64,000 bases of DNA, taken from Planoprotostelium fungivorum. Taxonomy: Eukaryota; Evosea; Variosea; Cavosteliida; Cavosteliaceae. Location of the stretch: contig MDYQ01000254.1 of assembly GCA_003024175.1 (NCBI GenBank), forward strand, positions 1 to 64,000, in the 5' to 3' direction. Below, one piece after another: positions 33,637-45,795 of the stretch. The notes beneath the pieces are model-generated. The model did not search any database. It was not told the origin of the DNA and was given only the letters and a program-made list of their open reading frames with translations. Made by a program: the position numbers and the translations under genes. Position 1 is the first letter of the stretch. Each line of letters opens with the position of its first letter.

Positions 33637-35410
33637 ATGGACGATCTCATCGGCTGGGATGTGATGCGAATCATCTTCCACCACCTCTTTCTATCCGATC
33701 TCCGCTGTAGGATGTACGGTACCTGCCAGCTTGTCTCTCAACGATGGAAGAAAGAGACTGGTGACTGGTTCGATCTGGAGAGATTCCAATACCTTCCGCT
33801 ACGCCGCAAGTTTGCCCGCTGTAAAGAGCCTGAGGATCTGCAGTGTCTTCGACGCCTCCTCCAACTACCCAATGTGTTCATCAGACAGGAGCACCTCGAA
33901 GAAATGAGAGAGAAAAGTACAGGAGCGCCTGAGCAGGATGACTTCATTATCGATCTTTTAAAGAGCATCGGAGACACTCGTCCTCTGATACCCGCCTGTT
34001 ATTATCTGAGTCAACGTGAATGAGCTACAGTGGATCACCTTCTCATCTCAATCAGGTGTTTTGGTCTTCTTTGGGCTCACGTTGGTGCGTCGCGATCAAG
34101 TGGAACTCATGCGGAGTCTGTTGAATGATAGGATCATCCGAACATGCATGACGACGGCCACAGAAGTCGTCCGCTGTGGATCCACACAGATGTTCGCTCT
34201 CCTGGCCAAACAAGGCAACATAAGCCACGAACTGTTCGTGGCAGTGAAAGCGGCACACCATCGTGACTTCCTCCTCCAGTTAGTAGAATCTCCACCTCAT
34301 CAGAAGACGATGTGGGTCCTGCCACAAAGACATTCTTCACTCACGCCTGCAGCATTGCAAAGATCTTTGCAGCTTGGAAAGATCCCGCCTGCTTCGAGAT
34401 ATTAGATAAGAATCTCCCTTATGGTTGGGATACCGTCGCTGGTAGACTGCTAGAGGCCGAGGATCTACCAGACAACATGTATCGCAGGCTGTTGGAACTC
34501 ATCCGCAACATGTACAGCAGCTTTGTTCTCTGTGCCGCCATACGACATCACCGGCTGGAGTTGATACAACGGATCACACCTCACACTGTCGTGAGTCGAC
34601 TTGCTGAAGATCATGATCCGAGAGAGACCTTTCCACTCAGGATACAACAATGCTGCCTTGTGTGAGGCAGTCAAGAGATTGAACGTAGAGATGGTGAAGC
34701 TGCTACTGCGATCGCGCAAGATCGACCGGGACGTTCAGCGGGAGATGATGATGGAAGAGGCGAGCAAGGCAGGTAACGAAGAGATCCTGCGGCTGTTGAA
34801 CAAACCAGCCAGAAGAAAACAGAATAAATGTAAGACGATGTAACACATGTGCTGATTTGAATGAGATACCTTGTATCTCAAGCATGGAAGAGCATCACGT
34901 GAAGATGAGGTGATGTCAGATGAACATCCAAGTCCAGACATCACTCGAATGACATTCTCGTCTGTGCTTTTATTCTGCCTTGGCTTCGATGATAACTTCC
35001 TCCGGAAGATCCAAAGTGATATCGTATACATTCTTCTTCTTCAGATACTGCAGTTCCTGCACGATGTGGTATGGATTCGGATCATGAGTCCTCTTCAAGC
35101 TGTCTCTCATCAGCACAGAATAGTGTGCTTCAACTCACTATTTCCAAGCAACATCTCTGTACAGCGCCACCACCGCCACCAACAAGAGGAGGAAGTAGTA
35201 GTAAGGTGTGTCCAAAAAGTGCCAGCCCACTTTGTAGAGGTCTACACCGATGGAGATCTGTCTACGATTGAGTCTGGATCGTTGTAGATGGAGAACTGAC
35301 CTGTTTGGACCAGAGAGAACCGTAAGCCAGCAACCAGACGATCCACATTCCCATCGAACCATACAGAGAGATTTGAAAGATCCAATTCCATGTCCTGTAG
35401 ATACGTTCAG
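33611..35410. repeat. tandem segmental duplication, unit 2
   Basis: Second unit of the duplication, containing the shortened F-box/repeat gene followed by the real 3' end of the flippase gene. It fixes the ancestral order as repeat gene, then flippase tail. Confidence 0.75.
33637..34843 (+). CDS. F-box-like ankyrin-type repeat protein, shortened duplicate
   Basis: Nearly identical to the copy at 30900 through the F-box-like start and first repeats, with the same introns (for example 34014-34057 and GTGGGTCC...GCCTGCAG at about 34311-34353). Relative to copy 1 about 270 bp are missing. The sequence passes directly from GTCGTGAGTCG (an intron donor in copy 1) into ACTTGCTGAAGATC, removing that intron and a whole exon. 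The break lies at a shared 6-bp GAGTCG. Read without splicing, the frame stops at 34665 (ending IQQCCLV). The remaining repeat sequence to 34843 (AVKRLNVEMVKLLLRSRKID) is then out of frame. It probably encodes a truncated protein or is on its way to becoming a pseudogene. Confidence 0.6.
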
Positions 35411-38400
35411 GTCACCGTGATGATCATGACATTGCCATCGATGGATACACATGTGAGATGATTGATGATGATGCGATGAGATGCTGATGTGAGCGTGATG
35501 ATGCTCTTGTGGTGTGATGATGCTCTTGTGATGTGAGTGATGATGTTCATGTGTGATGTGATGATGTGATGTGATGATGTGATCACCTGGTCTCTAATGC
35601 TAATTTGAGAGAAACAATGAGGACGGCACAAGAGAAGACGACCGATCCAAAACCCCACAGACCCAGATTCTGTCCGTTGGCCTCGATGACATCGTGACGC
35701 ATGGCAAAGTATGGAATGAAGAAGGCCAACTGTGTCACCATCAACGAAACGATTCACCATCAGAATGAATGAGAATGTTTCTCTACGCACCAATGAATGG
35801 AAGACGGCGTTCACGATCCAAGACCAGAAAGTCCAATTGTTAAACTTTAAATCGTAAATAAAATGGTATTGGGACGAATCGTGACTCACGTATTTGCTCT
35901 GGATGCCGGATCTGTACAATTCGGGGAATTTTTCGATCATCTTGTCGGAAACTTCTCTGTCCCCGATGCCAAAAATAACCGCAGGTAAGAGGGTGAACAA
36001 AACGTTGTACATCGCGATCGTCCACCGCTCGAACAGACTCTGTTTTCGCTCAGTTTTCCTCCACTTTTCGCAGAGAAATCTCTCACCTGGCCAGAGAAAC
36101 CATTGTTCATGGTGAACCAGAATTGGATGAGATACAAGAGGACATTCTTGTAGAAGGAATACAATATCAGCTTCGACACCTTCCTGTAGGCGTTGTGTCC
36201 GTGGACTAATAATAGCCTCCTGAGGAATCTGAATTGTGCGATCGCATAATCGCTGGCCCTTGCCGCTTGCAGTCCTTCTTCTCCGCTGATGCCGACTCCG
36301 ACGTGTGCCTCCTGAATCATGCTCACCTGCCACCGTCAACGGTCATTTTTTGAAATTCAAACTCACGTCGTTGGCGCCATCTCCGATGGCCAGTGTGATC
36401 GCGTTGAGATTCTGTCTCACCAATCTCACCACAGCTGCCTTCTGCCCGGGCGTCACTCTGCAGCAGATGACCGCCTTACACTTTGTCGCCAGAGTCAGCA
36501 GCTTCATCTTTAAATTGTCGTTCAGAGCAAAGTGAAGTGTGCTGCCATCTATGATAAGCGCGAGTGGGTGCTGAGATTACGTTAACGATTTGATCTGAGA
36601 GGGAAGTTTACCTCATCGTTCGGTGGAGTGACCTGATCGTATTCTCTGTTAGCGAAAAGACCACCCCAACCTTCTTTCTATATCTTATTTCAATATGGAG
36701 TCGTTGTAGATAGATGATCACCTTGTCGGAGAAGGAGGCGTAATTGGCGTACTTGTCCAGGTATTGATCCATCTTGGCACGGGTGGTCTCCTCCGTGTCT
36801 TTGTTCAAGATCATGAGATCCATCGAGTTGGTCAGGAGTCTATATCCATGTTCAGTCATCTCATCACGCGATGATGATTGTCATCACGATCACATGATCA
36901 TCAAGATGAACATGATGATCATCATCACATCACGACCACATGATCATCATGAAGAGAGACGATCACCTGCAAGAATAACCGATGTTAATGGCGGTCTCTT
37001 GTTTGTCTCCGGTGAGGACCCAGATCTTGATACCTGCCTTAGCCAACGTGGCGATGGTCTCCGGTACACCCTGCTGCAGTTGATCTTCCACGGCGGTAGC
37101 ACCGATCAAGAATAAATTCTTCTCGATCATCTCCGCCACTCTCGCCAACTGTCATCTCATCAGCATCACGATCATCATGATGATGATCATCATCATGATG
37201 ATGATCATTATGGACATGATGATGATGATCATCGACACGATCACAATGTGAGATCGATAAAAATGATGATCACCTCCGCTTCACGGTTCCCAATCTTCGT
37301 CGAAGCCTTGTGATAGAGCGTCTGCCACACTTCGTAATCCTCTTGGGAGATATCCAACTTGGCCAGACAAAGAGTCCTGAGACCCTCCGCCGCAAATTCC
37401 TTCTCACGATCAGCGATCCGTTCACCGAACAAACTGCTCACGTCGAGGTGTTTTCTCGTAGATATCGCGTGGACGTTGTCTGCCGCCAATCTTTCATAGA
37501 TGACACTGTCTGCACCCTTCGTGTAGAGAGTGATTCGGTAATCTGCATCCCTCACGATGACAGACATCCTCTTCCTCTCGTTCGTGAATTCTAAGACGTT
37601 GAGCACCTGTCGTTCGTTAAGTGAATGGATGAAATTTCGTGGAAATTCGAACCTGATAGGTGACGTCGGCTCCTCCCACTCGAATGGATACGCTCTTGGG
37701 TGTTCTCTTCTGTCATGATGTCATATGACTTGTCGTTACGACAAGAATCTTCTCACGTGAAAATTGTAGCCGAAAAATTTCGCTGCCTTCACTAAGGCGG
37801 CCTCGTCTGGTGAAGATGCCTGGTACACGATACCTACCACGTCAGTTTTCATGACGTCATCCGACCGTGTCACGATGTCTTACCGTTGTCGGTCTCCTCC
37901 GGTATGACCGTGTGGCATACGGACAACAATCGCATCGCTTCAATTGCAGTTGTAGATGCATCATCCTGGCCCTTTCTTCCAAGTGCTTCGAAGAGGGTCT
38001 GATCGTACCAATCGATGTTGTTCGAGTGAGTCAACTGAGGATGGTCATCGAAAATCGAGGGAAAATTCGAGTTACGTTTCTCCTGTTGTCGACATCGTCG
38101 TCGACAGAATCTTCGGCACCCGGTGATGTTCCGTACCTGACGCCTCCGAAGGAGCATCTGAAAGATTTCAACTTGAAATTTCAACTTGAAGTTATACCTC
38201 TTGAATTCCATCTTGTTACAAGTGAGTGTACCCGTCTTGTCTGAAAAAATGTATTCCACCTACATCAGCGTCAGAAATAAAACGAAATAAACGTGGAGCG
38301 AAGTGAATCGAAATAAAATGAAATAAAAACCTGGCCCAATTCTTCGTTCAAGTTCGACGTTCTCGCTTGGGCCGGAGTGTCCGAGATGGGATCGTACATC

Positions 38401-39995
38401 TGCGCGTCGTTGTTCATAAAGTAAGCCTGCGCGCGTCATTAAAATTTCAAATTCCCGACGACCCACCTGACCCAATTTGACGAGCTCTACGGACACGTAC
38501 AGTGATATGGGAATGAAGTTATTGTATAGAATGACGAAAGTTAAGAAGGCCATAAATGCTCCCGACCCATTCCTCTCCAACTCCAAATACCAGTGATCAC
38601 GTGAGTTGCGTCTCAGCCATCCCGCGTAACCTGCGACGTCTCAGTGAGATGTCATGGTGATGACGTCATGCCACGTCATACGATGAAATTTCACCGATCG
38701 TGCAGAGGATGGAGATGGCGATGAGCAGGATCAGCATGTACACGATCTGTTTGTTAGCCGTCTGCTCTACATTTGATTTCTTGATGGAAGAGGGACTGGT
38801 TTGCATGAGGACACGATCACATGCGTCATCATCGTCTCACGCGGAGTTCTTCATCAGCTTCGTTTCTTTTCCAGTGTAGACGACGAGACCGTAGATCCAC
38901 TTTGTATTGCGCAGCATCGATCCCTGTTCGAGTCACTTTTTTTTCCTCCATCATGATGAGCTCACCCTGAGCAGCGTCTGCTTGGCCTCTAACGAGAACA
39001 ATTGTCCTCCCATCTGCAGTGATCCACTGAAATTGTACAGTCGGCTGTTCGGCAGCTCCGCCTTACACAGAGATCCCGCCAATCCTGAACATTTGAATTT
39101 CAAATCGAGATCTCGTCTTCACCTCGGTTGATCGCTTCGAGGTCGACCAAGTGAGTTGTCTCGGGTATGGCTTGCTTTGATTTCAGATTCGTCTCTCCGT
39201 CTAAATTTGCAGTTTCGACGTAACACAGGCCAGATGGTTCAGATGAAGAGAGTAAGATGAGATCGGCGGGGATGTAAGAACGGTTCTCGACCTGCACGAG
39301 ATGACGTCAGATGTCTTGGTGAATGGGGGATGATGATGTCGGACCTTGACGATATCACCGACGGCGATCTTCTTCCAGACGGTGTCGATAACGACTCCGC
39401 CTCGGATGACTTGTGTCCCTTTCTTGTTGGTCACTCGATCTTGTCGATGTCGTTTCTGAATGGACGATTAGGAGACATATGAGGTCATGTGACAATCACC
39501 AGATCTTCATAAATCTCTTTGATGGCAGTGAAGGTCATCACGACGGAGAGCGTGCCGAGAGTGGTCCATCGACCTGTTGGTGAAATGCCTGGAATTTGCT
39601 GTGGGGGTCAGAGAGAGATGAAGCCATGTTGGAATAAGACGTGATGATTCACCTGCAGACCGATGATAATGAGAAAGTAGACGTTGGCCCATCTCATAAA
39701 CTGCTCGAAGAGGAAAAGGGGGATGAACGTGAGGAAATTGTACTTTGCCGTTCGAATAGAATTGTTGATGAATTGATTGCCTTCTGCGCTGTTCGGGTAT
39801 ATGATCCGAATGTCTTGTTCTACATCTTCAGTCGACTCCGCTGGTACTTGAGAAGTATCGGGCAACTGTTTCCTCTGTCAATCACCTTCCTAGGTACATG
39901 ATTCTGCCAGGCGATAACACGTAATCGAAATGCGCTCTCACCGACTCTAGCTCGACTTGCACGTGGCGATCATCTTCTTCCACTTCCCTCAACAT
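34970..39995 (-). CDS. P4-type ATPase (phospholipid flippase)
   Basis: A many-exon flippase that moves aminophospholipids to the cytosolic leaflet. The start [18 protein letters not shown] splices to [20 protein letters not shown], then [31 protein letters not shown]-like [20 protein letters not shown] and [13 protein letters not shown] form the actuator region. [14 protein letters not shown] holds the phosphorylated Asp. [49 protein letters not shown] and [20 protein letters not shown] are canonical P4 motifs. Membrane helices close with [20 protein letters not shown], and the tail [17 protein letters not shown] matches Drs2/ATP8A-type ends. The stop GAATAAAAG overlaps AATAAA. Introns at 36850-36965 and 37149-37270 are packed with ATGATGATCATCAT repeats. 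A CDC50 partner is expected but is not in this window. Confidence 0.93.
36866..37270. repeat. ATGATGATCATCAT-rich self-complementary intron tracts
   Basis: Two flippase introns consist largely of GATCATCATGATGATCAT units. These are imperfect trinucleotide arrays that are their own reverse complement and could fold into hairpins. The coding exon between them (about 36967-37150) is free of the repeat. Confidence 0.7.
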
Positions 39996-40666
39996 CTCTT
40001 AGAACAATAAATACTCGTTTCCTCCAATATGCTAACCAGTATGGTAGAAGATGTGATGTCTGAACCTCTTAGTGTCTCCTCTCGGGAATAACAGAGATAA
40101 GAAGGAGTGACTAAATCGACGTGTGCTGTGTTTGGCCGGAATATGTGTGTTGGCGGCTATCACTTTTCGAAGAAAATAAAGTATTTTGACAAACGTTCAC
40201 GCGCCACAGGTTTAGACTCAGAGCTAGCTAGCTGAAATCGTGTTACACTCGTCTTTTATTGTAATGGTGCAATGTAGCAGGTTTGATCTCTCTGTGAGAT
40301 GTCAAGATCTTGACATCATTCGATCGTAGTAGATCCGATGAACATTCGCAACTAGCCATTCGAAATGAGTTGAGCATCATGCAGACATATGATCTCAGCC
40401 GCGGATTCTTCTCACCTAGATTCTACACTGACGCTCGAGATATCGCCGGCGTCACCATTCACATGATGAAGTGGCACGTTGCGTTATTGCATCATATATA
40501 CAGATCAGATTCCACCAGAACTCATTTAGACCGAAGTATCATCGATGGCGATTAGAGCAAAAGGCCGCGTAGCAGTGACACACATTCATAGTTGTAGACG
40601 ACAATCTTCATTGAAAACCGCTTATAAGGACAAGGAGTGGCATTTCCTGGCCACCTATAGGCTCTT
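39996..40666. other. intergenic region, no gene recognised
   Basis: About 670 bp upstream of the flippase. Plus-strand frames at 40310-40754 show no domain. One GTTGTAGAC variant of the dispersed motif lies near 40590. Confidence 0.4.
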
Positions 40667-40918
40667 TCATGGCAAACACTCCAGATCCTCCTTCTCTCCA
40701 CTCTCTCTCTTCGATATCTTCACCAAATCGATCGACATTTTTCTTGATGCGTAAGTAAGTCGAGAGATCGATCTCTCTTCGCCCTCTCGTTCCTTCATTC
40801 TGGATAGAATACTCTCACGCGTGCGTACACCAGCATCCACGCTGTGGACGATTTGGAGGTTGTCACCAGTTCCGGGGTAGCTGTCACTCTCTTTTGTTGA
40901 AAATGCCGATTCCGTCAT
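40667..40918 (-). CDS. small polar protein, unknown
   Basis: An ATG-to-stop frame of 83 codons without an intron (MTESAFSTKESDSYPGTGDN ... ESGEKEDLECLP). It is charged and probably disordered. It is divergent from the beta-trefoil gene with only 66 bp between starts, a layout seen for other genes in this window, which slightly supports it being real. No family recognised. Confidence 0.35.
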   Translation of the reverse strand: MTESAFSTKESDSYPGTGDNLQIVHSVDAGVRTRESILSRMKEREGEERSISRLTYASRKMSIDLVKISKRESGEKEDLECLP

Positions 40919-40984
40919 CTGCTCTTAAATGTCGACAAGTGGTCCCATTTCTCGTGCCACATTCCCTAAAACACAGCGACCATC

Positions 40985-41902
40985 ATGACCTACTATCTGA
41001 AATCAGCACACGGACAGTTCCTCTCTGCGAGAGAAGACAAGTCTGTCACTCAGGTGAAGAAGGAGAAGGCTTGGGAGAAGTGGCTGTTCGAGCCCACTGG
41101 AAATGGAACCATCCACATCAGAGGTGCTCACGGCTACTACCTCTCGGCCAGACCCGACGGCTACGTCCTCCAGGTGAGAATCTACACCATACGACATCCG
41201 ATCGAGTTGTAAAACACGTGTCATCTCATGAAATTGAAACCCCTCAGGCTCCTGCCCCTGGCGATCATGAGGTGTGGACTCTCGTCCCCAACCAATTTGG
41301 AAAGTACGCCCTGAGAAGTGCTCACGGTACTTACCTCAGAGCCGGAGATAGTTCCGAGCATCTGAGACTCAATGCCACACCCAACTGCACCGAATGGGAG
41401 CAGTGGACTCTCATTCTGGAGTTTGAGAGCCACACCTCCTTCATTCGATCGGCTTACGGAAAGTTCCTCTCGGCCAGAGACGATCGCTCCGTCAACCAGG
41501 TGAAGAACTTGATCATATGATGTATGAACATCAGACTGATTGGAAACAGAGCCCCAACAAGAAGGACTGGGAGAGATGGACTGCCCTCCCCGCCGGAAAC
41601 GGAAAGTACCTCATCAGGTATGTATCATCGTATCTTACGATCTCATATCTCATCTTCTGTGCAGGAGTGACCACAAGAAGTACCTCACCATCGACCACAA
41701 CGGAAACGCCCTCCAGATCGACAACCAGAAGGAGGCCGAATGGGATATCATTCCATCTGGACACGCCAAGTTTGTCCTCAGAGCCCCCAACGGCCACTAC
41801 CTCAGAGCCGCCGATGCCATCGAGAACTTTAGAATCAACGGCAGCCCATCTGCTGGCGAGGGAGAACAGTGGTTCATCGAGAGAACCCACCCCGACAAGT
41901 AA
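40985..41902 (+). CDS. fascin/hisactophilin-like beta-trefoil protein
   Basis: A cytosolic protein of about 240 residues built from repeated beta-trefoil strands: MTYYLKSAHGQFLSAREDKS, TIHIRGAHGYYLSARPDGYV, KYALRSAHGTYLRAGDSSEH, SFIRSAYGKFLSARDDRSVN, KKYLTIDHNGNALQIDNQKE and KFVLRAPNGHYLRAADAIEN. The recurring 'xLRSAHGxYLSAR' unit is the fascin/hisactophilin pattern. Both families bind or bundle actin filaments, and hisactophilin is known from Dictyostelium. There are enough repeats for two trefoils. Introns are about 41174-41246, 41500-41549 and 41619-41664. Actin binding is inferred from the fold only. Confidence 0.85.
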
Positions 41903-42846
41903 ACTGTTTGTGATAAAAGATGTGCATCAGAAACGTTCTCCTTTTGTGTCACCCAATTCACCATCGTCCGTCTAATCATCATCTTCCTGGAAAGCTTAGA
42001 TCCGATGGTGCGCATTCGAATTTCGGCTTGGAGACCGTATCGTTAGTTACCAAGTCACGCTTGGAGACAACATCTTCATAGGCAACACACATGACACGAT
42101 CGAGTCACGTGATCCCCTGCACAGAATCTTCTGTCGAACATAACACCTTAATGATCATAAGAGGTCTTGTTCTTCTCTCCTCTTTCTGTTGAATCAGGTG
42201 AGCAAACCAAACATGCGAAAATAAGACGATGGAAACTTGGCTCATTTATCACCGATGTGAGGTTCATTTCGAAGCTCAAACCACTCGGGACCAGGTGTTA
42301 CTATAACTTACCCCGACGTAAACCACACAAAGTTTTGAACTCGTTAAGAGGAGGGAGCTGCTGCCTCCTTAAAGATACAGGGTAAAGTACTCCCGTACCG
42401 GATGTAAAGAGGCTTGAAAGGAGAAAGGGAAAAGACCGAGTTATACAACAGCCATCATCACCATCACCCCCATGTCCAGCAACACGCTCTCTCATCACGT
42501 TCTTCGGTTCAGAACCAACTATCCACTACCGACGGTAGTGCCTCTATCGGATCCTTGCTTCTCACGAGAAGAAGAGCCGTTCGGGTGGTTGAGAGAAGAT
42601 ACAAAGATGAGGCAGCTGCCGTTTGCGGAAGAGAATCGTCTGAGGCAGAGAGAGAGGCAATTGTATAGTGGGGGATCCACTGGGAAGATGGGGGAACCAC
42701 GGTAGGATATAGAACTCCTGTTTACCCAGACCGTGACGAGAGAGGCATCACACGATGCGCAATAAAGAGGAAGATAGGTGTGACTATCTTTTTCTTTTCT
42801 CTACTCCATCACAGTACAGCTCATTGAGACATCAAAGGAGGTCGTT
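41903..42846. other. intergenic region, no gene recognised
   Basis: About 940 bp between two convergent genes. Overlapping short frames at 42414-42705 in several phases show no domain or conserved splice pattern. A short structural RNA cannot be excluded by eye. Confidence 0.4.
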
Positions 42847-44310
42847 TCATTTATACAGTTTCTCTTCTCCTGGAGCCAGTAGACCTGAATTCAACAGCTC
42901 CGAAACAGAGGAGGGCTCGTCTCTCATTGGAGGGTCAGGGATGATCTGACAAACGAACATCTCGGGCAGACCAATCTGGTCCCTCTTAATGGTGAGCAGT
43001 GCGTTCCCCTCTTTGAATCGTTCTTCCTGCAGTTAAGAATCAGAACCGTCAACCTCTTCGTGACATCCATATTCATATACGGACGAATAAAAGAGATTAA
43101 AATTGGTATATCGAATATCGAACGTATTTCGACCTCAGAGTTGGGTGATCTGAAGCCCATGCGAACGTTAACGAGACTCAGTTGTGAATCTAAGACCATT
43201 CTGGCGCTATACTTGATGACACGAGCCGTGGGAGGTGACATCATCTGATGGAGAACATCAGAATGGCCATCAAGTCGAAACGTAAGAGGTGATCACGTTG
43301 ACAAATGTGGTGCAAATAGTTGTTGGAAGAGAAGTGGAGTCCCAATCGACGAAGAGTTTGAACGGTTGGTTTACGAATAGGATGTGCATGTTGACGTTCC
43401 AGATGATCGTCGGTGCTGGGTTTAGAGAGGCAAATTGCACTTGTGACTAAGAGAGAATCAATACCGTCAATGATAAAAGTTGATCGGACGACATCTGATT
43501 AGACAATGGATGAGAATGTTGGAATGAAGATCATCACATCAAAAGTCTTTTGATAAGCCTCTCTCATTACCGCCTTCTGATCATCGGTAACGAAACCTCT
43601 CAAATTCAATATCTTCGATTCTACGAGAGCCCACGCTCTCGCCATTAATGGCATGACTTCAGGACTGATGATCGTCTCCAATCTGGATGATGGTTAAGAG
43701 ATGATGGAGAGCCATGCGAGCAGCGAAGGTTACCTCTTCGAGAACGCAGATTGAAGTAGAGCGATGTCTTCTGGTGTTTTGACGCGAAGGGATGGAGGGT
43801 TGATGTCGGCTGTTTGAGGCACATCTGTTTCGGGGAGAGGTAATGTCTGTATGATGTGATTCCATCGTTCCACTGTCAAGATGTTGGAAGGTAAAGACGA
43901 TGTTAGAAGCTCACACTCTTCTGTTTCGAACGGTCGTAGTTCGCTATCGGGCGGGCTCTTACTACGTCTTTCCGTCAAAATGATCTCCTTCTGTCCATCT
44001 CGTGATGGCATCACAGAAGTTCGAGAATACATCGTTACTGTGGGTGAGATCACATCCATCGATCTCCCTTGTATATGTGCATTTTGTCCACTCTTCTTCC
44101 TCGGTTCGACTTCTATACAATCGGACCCCTTCTTCTGACATCTCTTACAAGGTCTCTCTACATCAAATGAGTCAAAAGAAGGTGCAGAATGGAGTCCACA
44201 CCCAGATCGCAACTGACGTGAGATCTCTTGCATCCTGCACATGCTTTCGGTATTCGATAGTCAAACCCTGTCGGGTGTTCAAGCGGTAAACGAGCATGCA
44301 GTTGTGCCAT
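42847..44310 (-). CDS. Zn2Cys6 transcription factor with PAS-like domain
   Basis: The start MAQLHARLPLEHPTG is followed by RIPKACAGCKRSHVSCDL, which splices (intron about 44115-44160) to ERPCKRCQKKGSDC. This gives a perfect Cx2Cx6Cx5Cx2Cx6C Gal4-type binuclear zinc cluster with basic residues behind it (IEVEPRKK). After a polar linker come helices (SPEVMPLMARAWALVESKIL) and a PAS-like segment (PAPTIIWNVNMHILFVNQPF, then KLFVDW). The C-terminus is NALLTIKRDQIGLPEMFVCQ to the stop at 42847. The order zinc cluster then PAS resembles fungal ERT1/AcuK-type metabolic regulators. It should bind DNA in the nucleus; its target genes are unknown. Confidence 0.8.
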
Positions 44311-44401
44311 CGGTTGTTTGTGTCAAACTGTAACAAATCTCCCCTCTCGGAGTTTCCGTCGACATCATGCGAGAACGCCATTATCATCCTCCTTTATTCT
44401 T

Positions 44402-45795
44402 CTAATGGTTCTGCTGGTTGTTCGGTCCAGCGGCGGCGTTTCCTTCACTCATGTCAGCATCCACAGAAGACACGATGTCCATGATGATCATCTCACCGGC
44501 GTTCATAAACACGTTGGTACCGGCGGGTAAGTAAGTCACGTTGCGGTTTTTAGACAACGTCTCTGCGATCTCCTTGCTGGCCTCGATCCTTCTCAATTCG
44601 ATGAAACCTTCCACGTCAGTCATCCATCGACATGGACATCATGCACCTGGTGACTGATGCTTCAGCGAGTCGATGATGAGTCTGGCGGATTCGGCTTCTC
44701 CTTCCGCCTTGATGACAGCTGCTCTCCTCTCTTGCTCAGTCTTCAACACGATGAATTTGGATCTCTCTGCCTCCTGCTGAGCTGGGGAGCGTCAGTTCTC
44801 GTCTACAACGCTGTAGATGGAGGAGACATAGAAAGATACCGACCGACTTGCTTGCTCTCGATGGCGTTGGTGAATTCTCTGCTGAAGGAGAAATGTGTCT
44901 GTAGAGTGAACATGAGATTCGGTTCGTTTTCGTCTCTATTTTGACTCACGATGGACACATCATCGAGCAAGATGTCAAAGTCTCCGGCACGAGTGACGAG
45001 AGCATCTCTGATCTTACCACTTACGATTTCTCTCTGTGTGATCAATTCTCCGGCGTCGTATTGTGCCTGTCAACATCTCTCAGTGTCTTCATCCTCTCGA
45101 TCGTCATTGTGATTGCAGATTTTTCTGGGATGTAGATGGTGATGTGTTCGTTACTGATGATGCAAGGACGGTCATAAAAAGGAGAGGAAGAAGAGCTCAC
45201 CACAACGGCTTTGAGGATCTCATTACCGATAGAAGGCAGAACTCTCTCATCGTAGTCGGGACCCAGTCTGGAGTGGATTCTGGGGAGGTTCTCTTGGTCT
45301 GGACGGTACAACAGTCTCAGATGGACACCGACTGTCTGAAGATCTGATGCGCAATCAGATGGAGGGAAAATGGATGGGGAGAGGTTGGGAGAATTCGATT
45401 CACTCTCACCCTTTGAACCCGTCTCGGCTTGGATATTTGTGGCTCTGGTTCTGATCTCATACATAATGGGTGCTTTCTGATGCATGTCAATTACAAATTC
45501 AAATTGGCTGCCTATCGAATAGAAGAATATGGAGGGAGAAGATGAGGCGATCGACCTGCAAGACAGGAATCCTAAAGTTTAAACCCTCTCCTTTACTGTT
45601 GGGCAGGATTCCTTTGAAACGGTCGAATACGACAGCTCTGTATCCTCCTTGAACTGTTTTCCTTTAGACGCTGTTCGATTACGACCCAAGTAAATCACCA
45701 ATGTACAGAGATGAAGAAGCTGCGGTTACGAGGGCAGAACCGAGCAAAGCATAGTTCGTCAACTTTCCAAGCAGCTTATTCACCTTCTCAGCCAT
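44402..45795 (-). CDS. PHB1: prohibitin (PHB1-like)
   Basis: A mitochondrial inner-membrane ring-scaffold protein of the SPFH family. The start [20 protein letters not shown] continues with a hydrophobic anchor. [104 protein letters not shown] and [20 protein letters not shown] follow the PHB1 sequence closely. [20 protein letters not shown], then [11 protein letters not shown] completes it. The [20 protein letters not shown] strand matches PHB1 better than PHB2. A motif hairpin lies in one intron (44802-44817). Confidence 0.93.
44802..44817. repeat. motif hairpin in a prohibitin intron
   Basis: TCTACAACGCTGTAGA is an inverted pair of the dispersed motif (TCTACA / TGTAGA, loop ACGC) inside an intron. 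Confidence 0.7.

Noticed and set aside
36866-37270. Possible CRISPR-like or satellite array
   Set aside because: Units are short imperfect ATGATG/CATCAT words with no unique spacers, and they are intronic in a eukaryotic gene.
42414-42705. Three overlapping short frames
   Set aside because: Frames in all phases of a GA-rich stretch with no domain, start context or splice support.
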